Below are positions 59,831 to 64,000 of a DNA stretch of 64,000 bases, in pieces (the stretch's first letter is position 1; each line of letters opens with the position of its first letter). The notes under the pieces were generated by a model that worked only from the letters and a program-made list of their open reading frames with translations, had not been told where the DNA came from and did no database searches. Made by a program: the position numbers and the translations under genes. Where the stretch lies: positions 143,499,861 to 143,563,860 of the forward strand of contig NC_079492.1 in the NCBI RefSeq assembly GCF_020520425.1. Reading direction: 5' to 3'. The stretch comes from Spinacia oleracea. Taxonomy: Eukaryota > Streptophyta > Magnoliopsida > Caryophyllales > Amaranthaceae.

Positions 59831-61260
59831 TGAAGGAAATAATGCCCTTGGTCCAAGTATGCATTCTATGTTAAGTCTAATAAATGCGGTTCAGTATTAA
59901 TTAACAAGTTAATAATTCAGTGAGATCAAGTGAGCTGAATGCCTAGCTAGAGGCCGCTTCAGTTCAAGTGGAATTAATGATATTAATCCACAGCTTACTC
60001 TTGACTGAACCCGTAGGGTCACACAAATAGTACGTAAACGGATCAAGTATTTAATGGCATTAAATACTCTATCTATGGATATTCGGAATCGACGGATCTT
60101 GGTTTCAGTGGGAGCTGAGATCGTCACAGGCAAGAAATGAATACTCCGGAAACGATGATATTGCCGGAAACGGAAATATGGATCGTATCGGAAATATAAA
60201 TATTATCCAAGTCGTAGATGTTGCCGGAAACGGAAACATGGTACGTATCGGAAAATATTATCGGAAATGGAAATATTACCAGAATCGGAAATATTGCCGG
60301 AAACGGAAATATTGTCAGAATCGGAAATATTATCGGAATCGGAAAATAATTCCGGAAACGGAAATATTAAATATTTGTTCGAAACGGAAATTAATTCCGG
60401 AATCGGAAATGTTAAATATTGTTCGTATCGGAAATGAATTCCGGAATCGGAAATTTAATCGGAAGCGTATCGTACGAATAAGCATCGGACGAGGCCTGCC
60501 GGACGAGGGCCCAGCACGAAGCCAGGCCATCGCCCAGCAAGCCAAGCGCGCCACACAAACAGCCACGCCAGGCCCAGCGCAAGGCCAGGCCCAGCAGGCC
60601 GTGGCAGCGCGCACAGCGCGCGCAGCGCGCGCGGGTGCTTGCGTGGGCTTGTGGCTCGCGCAGGCCTCGCTGCGTGGGCTGCTGCTCGCACGCACGCATG
60701 GGCGGCCCATCGTGGCTGCCGTGTGTGTGTGTGCGTAAGTGTTTGTGTTCGTGCACGTTTCCTAAAACGTGCAGAGTTCGGTTAATGATTAAATTCCTAA
60801 TTCTATTTGATAAATTAATTAAATTAGAGTTCTTGTAGGATTCTATGTTTAATTAATTTGTATCTGAATAGGATTCCAATTCCCTTTCCATAACCCTATA
60901 AATATGTGGCCTGGGTTCACAATTTATAACGAGTTTCAAAGTATTCAAAGTGAGTTTTTGAGAGAAAAATTCAGCCACACATCTTGCTCAAAAAGTGCCG
61001 AAAATTCTAGTACCTTAAGGGCGATTCTAGTTGGTCAATCTTAAGGCGGATCCGGACGTGCTGTGGACTATCTACGGAGGGACGACACTTGGATTCCTAA
61101 AGACTTGTTCTTGTTCGGTTCGGGCGCAGCTAGGGAGGGCACGCAACAAAGAGTATGCATCTAAATTATGCTATATGATTATGTGTAAATAATATGTATT
61201 CCTGGGTTAATGGTTGTTTCCGCATGATTTATGTAATATCATATGTATCATAACCTAACA
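59831..61260 (+). repeat. 3' LTR of Copia element 1
   Basis: 1430 bp, nearly identical to 40417-41843, with a slightly longer GT run near 60725 and scattered single-base changes. Confidence 0.93.
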
Positions 61261-61340
61261 AGGAGGAGACGAAGCAGAGGAACTGACAGGCGCAACAGCT
61301 GTTACCTCTGGTCCCTAAAAAATAAACATCGAAGACGGGG

Positions 61341-62769
61341 TCAAAACCGAGACCACGAGAGTCCACAGAACCAAAGTCTAAACAAAATGAACAAACTAAT
61401 CAGCGTTATCGGATCAGAGGTAGTTACCAATTCAGGAAGCACTGTCCGCCTCGGAACAGCCTCTCCAAGGTTCTGAGAATCCCAAGGGTCAGCTCGAACG
61501 TCTCCCAAGTGTGCGAGAGCGTGATCCGAGAACTCGTGATCCTCGAGCTTCGGCTGCCGAGGATTCTGCTTCTTGAAATCGTACGGCGGGCAACGAGTAA
61601 GAACCCCGTCACCGTTGAGTTGATAACCGAGCACCTCGGGAACGATGACCTTCTCACCTTGATCTGCGCAAAGAGGATAAAAAGAATGAGATTCAAACAA
61701 ATAAAAAGGGAGGTTGACACCTCAACTGAAGCACGATCTCATCATAGAAAACCTCACCCCTATCGTAGATCCTACTGAGACCGGCAGCAGCGAGGATGAC
61801 CTCCCGTGTAATGTAATGCAGGTTCGGAAGCCAATACATCGGCTCCCGAGCAGTTTTGGCCTTGAACCACTCCAGCTGCATGGCGTGGTCAGAATTCTCT
61901 CTGTCAACGGGGCCAACCCGCGACATCGAAGGATCCGGCTTCACGAACCACTTCGGAGGCAAAAAATAGTGAGGGTGCCTCGGATCAACAGGAACACGTA
62001 CTAGCAGCCATTGATCCTTCCACCCATGGACCGAAGAGACGTACGGAAAGGCAGTCATATAAAGGTCCTCGCCTTTCCGCTTGTTTTTGTTATTTATGGC
62101 CCACCAGCCGGCCTCAGCATTCGCGTTCCTAACCAGCTCGTGCATCTCTTTGAAAACCTCGATCGACGGCTCATAGCCGAGGTAGTCACACATCCAGCGG
62201 TACCCCACAACATGACGCATAGACTTCGGCGTCAGCTGGCCCAAGGAAACGTTGTATTCCTCCAGCACACGAGCGATAAACGGATCCAAAGTGAACCGAA
62301 GCCCGTAGTCGAAATGATGGAGGTACACAACAATGTACTCCGGAGGAGTACGAGTCACCCTCGCATTCTTCTGCGTCGGAAGCTCGCACCAGTAACCCAA
62401 GGCATGCTGAATGCCATACAAATCTTCGGCGAGCCGATGATACTTTCCTTGCTTGGCTTCCACCAACCACTTCCCACCAACGGCCACACCATCCGGGCCC
62501 GGTATCTCGGATTTGTCCTCAAACAGACAAGCAAGCCTCCCCAAGGGGTCGTCCTCCTCCCACCGCCTCGGAAAGAACTGGCGAATGGGAAAGCGGCCCG
62601 TCGCACCAGCCCCTCGGCTCGATTCAGCACGGTTCTCATTTCCCGAGCCCCCTTCAGCATTAACCTCGGGAGACGTTGATCTAGGCCCTTCGGAAGCTAC
62701 CTTATTCTCCTCCTCACCACTAGAGGAGGACACCACACCAGATTTCTTCTTCCACCTTCCCCCAGCCAT
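61341..62769 (-). CDS. antisense frame of the Gypsy element (putative gypsy-type transposon protein)
   Basis: The main frame runs from the Met at 62769 (MAGGRWKKKS) to 61693, about 358 residues. It is open further upstream to 62937. The phrase LRFTLDPFIARVLEEYNVS and the following LTPKS resemble the plant domain called putative gypsy type transposon (PF04195). Such antisense frames near the 3' LTR are known in Tat-lineage Gypsy elements; their function is unknown. A second open segment at 61700-61341 may be a downstream exon, but I could not find a phase-consistent GT-AG join. The N-terminal 80 residues are Ser/Glu-rich and likely disordered. Confidence 0.6.
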
Positions 62770-63184
62770 GACAGAGTTGGCAAGCGCCGAGGATACACAG
62801 AAAAGGGTAGGAGTTAAAAGAAGTGAAAACAAAGAGAAAATTACCTCTCCGGAAGAGGAAAATGCCGATGAAACAAATGAAGTCAGGTCCCGAGGCAGAT
62901 TCGTAGCAAATATGCAAAGATCTGAAGAAAACACCAAATGGAATCACCGGAATTCTTAAGAAGAATGGAGAACGTTTGAGCGAATAAAGTTCGAAATGAG
63001 GAAGAAAGTGCGGTATTTATAGGCCACGTTCTGAAAACCGCCCAACTTCCGCCCCTTAACACTTGTCAACCGTTCACGAATTCAAACCACTCTATTTTCG
63101 AAAAAAAGAGAGGGAACCTTTGGACTTCTTACAGCTGGAAACCCACCCATTTAATTCCAAATGGGTTGGGTCTGGGGGGCATGT

Positions 63185-63609
63185 TGTTTGGGCTCCCAAT
63201 TGAATATCAATTGGGCTACTAAGTCCAAAGCCCAATGGCTCAATTCAACAACATCAAACCTGCCTCCACCACCAAGGCTATTCAGCCATCACCCAAGGCC
63301 CAATAGCAATAAATGACCTATGGGCATTTATTATGCAAACACTATAAATAGGCCGCCAAGGCTCAAACCTCAAGGTACGTCCAATTTATTGCCTTAAGAC
63401 TACTCTCTAGAGAACTTCTCTCTAGAATCCGAGCATTGTTCTTACTTAGGCATCGGAGGGGCTTTCCTCGGAAACACCCCCGAGGCTAGTAACATTGTCG
63501 TTGTGCAGGTGAATTCGGACAACACTAATTCAAGCTAACAAGATCTTCAACACATTTAAAAGGGCCTTCATTCGAAGCCCATTGTTCCATCCGTTTCAAC
63601 ACCGGAACA
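63185..63609 (+). repeat. 3' LTR of the Gypsy element
   Basis: 425 bp beginning TGTTTGGGC. It lacks a 12-bp duplicated phrase (AAGGCCCAAGGCCC region) present in the 5' LTR near 39160 and is otherwise almost the same. Confidence 0.88.
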
Positions 63610-63639
63610 GTAGCTATTGTAAAATCATCCGAAAAGTAA

Positions 63640-64000
63640 TTAAGTCATTACTAATTATCTCTAATAAAACAAAACGTAATCACTAATCCAATCAAAGTGA
63701 TAAGCCAGGCCGAGATTAAAAACTTATGTTAATCAATCGCATGGACTAAAAACATGTGTTAATTAAACGATAAGCTAAGCCTAAAACAAGTTTTGAATTG
63801 TGAATAACCAACTAAAACTATCAAATTAATGTTAAACCAAAACTAAATAGGATTCAGGAATGAGTTGAAGCTTCAACTAATCATGAATTATGAACGAATC
63901 CGGATTAAGAAAAGACCACGTGGGTGTTAGGTAATACTAACTAATAAGGGATTTGGACAACAAGAGTTTTTAGTGTGAATTAAAGATTTGACCATTTCAA
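63640..64000. other. flank right of the nest
   Basis: AT-rich sequence following the right target duplication of the outer MITE. I see no gene. Confidence 0.5.

Larger units (their letters stand above)
40417..61260 (+). mobile_element. Copia element 1: non-autonomous, coding region decayed
   Basis: Flanked by AGGAG (40412-40416 and 61261-61265). LTRs are 40417-41843 and 59831-61260. Next to the 5' LTR is GTGGTATCACGAGCC, an initiator-Met-tRNA-type primer site with one extra base. A purine tract (AAGTGGGAGAG) precedes the 3' LTR. The leader carries a GC-rich array, and the former polyprotein region is unreadable. I can find only about ten differences between its LTRs by eye, so it inserted recently despite having no coding capacity. 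Copia element 2 sits inside it at 49416-59742. Confidence 0.92.
39046..63609 (+). mobile_element. non-autonomous Gypsy element, interrupted
   Basis: Two LTRs (39046-39479 and 63185-63609) are flanked by GTAGC (39041-39045 and 63610-63614). After the 5' LTR comes a primer-site region (TGGCGCCGTCTGTGGGGA). Before the 3' LTR comes a purine run (CTGGGGGGCA). Removing the nested Copia leaves about 3.7 kb containing only a short gag and an antisense frame. There is no protease, reverse transcriptase or integrase, so it depends on a relative. The LTRs differ by little apart from a few short indels, suggesting recent movement. A Tat-like affiliation is inferred from the antisense frame. Confidence 0.85.
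38169..63630. mobile_element. Mutator-like MITE, host shell of the whole nest
   Basis: The left part is 38169-39045 and the right tip is 63615-63630, with everything between inserted later. The 9-bp duplication GAAAAGTAA stands at 38160-38168 and 63631-63639. The ends (AATGGCAAC... and TTGTAAAATCATCC) match the element at 24285-24957. It is non-coding. Confidence 0.85.

Noticed and set aside
62011..62679. 222-codon plus-strand frame opposite the antisense Gypsy frame
   Set aside because: It is a mirror of the GC-richer antisense coding sequence; only the minus-strand frame has a recognisable domain.

Overview
This is a stretch of a plant nuclear genome, AT-rich, with intron-containing genes of land-plant families and dense plant-type transposons. 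The gene set (a TET10-like tetraspanin, a two-domain jacalin-related lectin, a phytocyanin, a mitochondrial carrier, a twin-CX9C protein) fits a eudicot. I suspect Caryophyllales/Amaranthaceae from general sequence character, but that is inference only.

The first half (about 1-31 kb) is gene-bearing. On the minus strand lie a mitochondrial carrier (CDS 1419-2558), an 11-exon tetraspanin (4231-8798; 268 aa when its exons are joined) and a GPI-type phytocyanin (23490-25948). On the plus strand lie a six-exon jacalin lectin (15852-18661, 319 aa) and a 66-residue twin-CX9C protein with one 1.98-kb intron (28207-30387). Between and inside these genes are small non-autonomous DNA transposons, many with readable target-site duplications (TSDs): hAT-like with 8 bp, Mutator-like with 9 bp, Tourist-like with TTA/TAA and Stowaway-like with TA. 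There are also three tRNA-derived SINEs, short tandem repeats and LINE scraps.

The region 31.6-38 kb is degraded: an old antisense Copia remnant split by a truncated younger Copia LTR, then a two-copy tandem duplication carrying exon-like fragments.

From 38169 to 63630 the window is one nest of transposons four levels deep, each level closed by a matching TSD. A Mutator-like MITE (TSD gaaaagtaa) is split by a 3.7-kb non-autonomous Gypsy element (TSD gtagc). That is split by a Copia element with decayed coding sequence (TSD aggag), which is itself split in antisense by a close relative with a complete polyprotein frame (TSD gacaa). The nest places two Copia LTRs head to head 88 bp apart and forms long inverted repeats.

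The genes do not form a pathway or operon; they are independent plant genes. The most unusual content is the nest and the repeat architecture of its Copia family: a GC-rich 21-bp array in the leader and a CGGAA-rich array in the LTR. I saw no rRNA gene, no functional tRNA gene and no CRISPR array.
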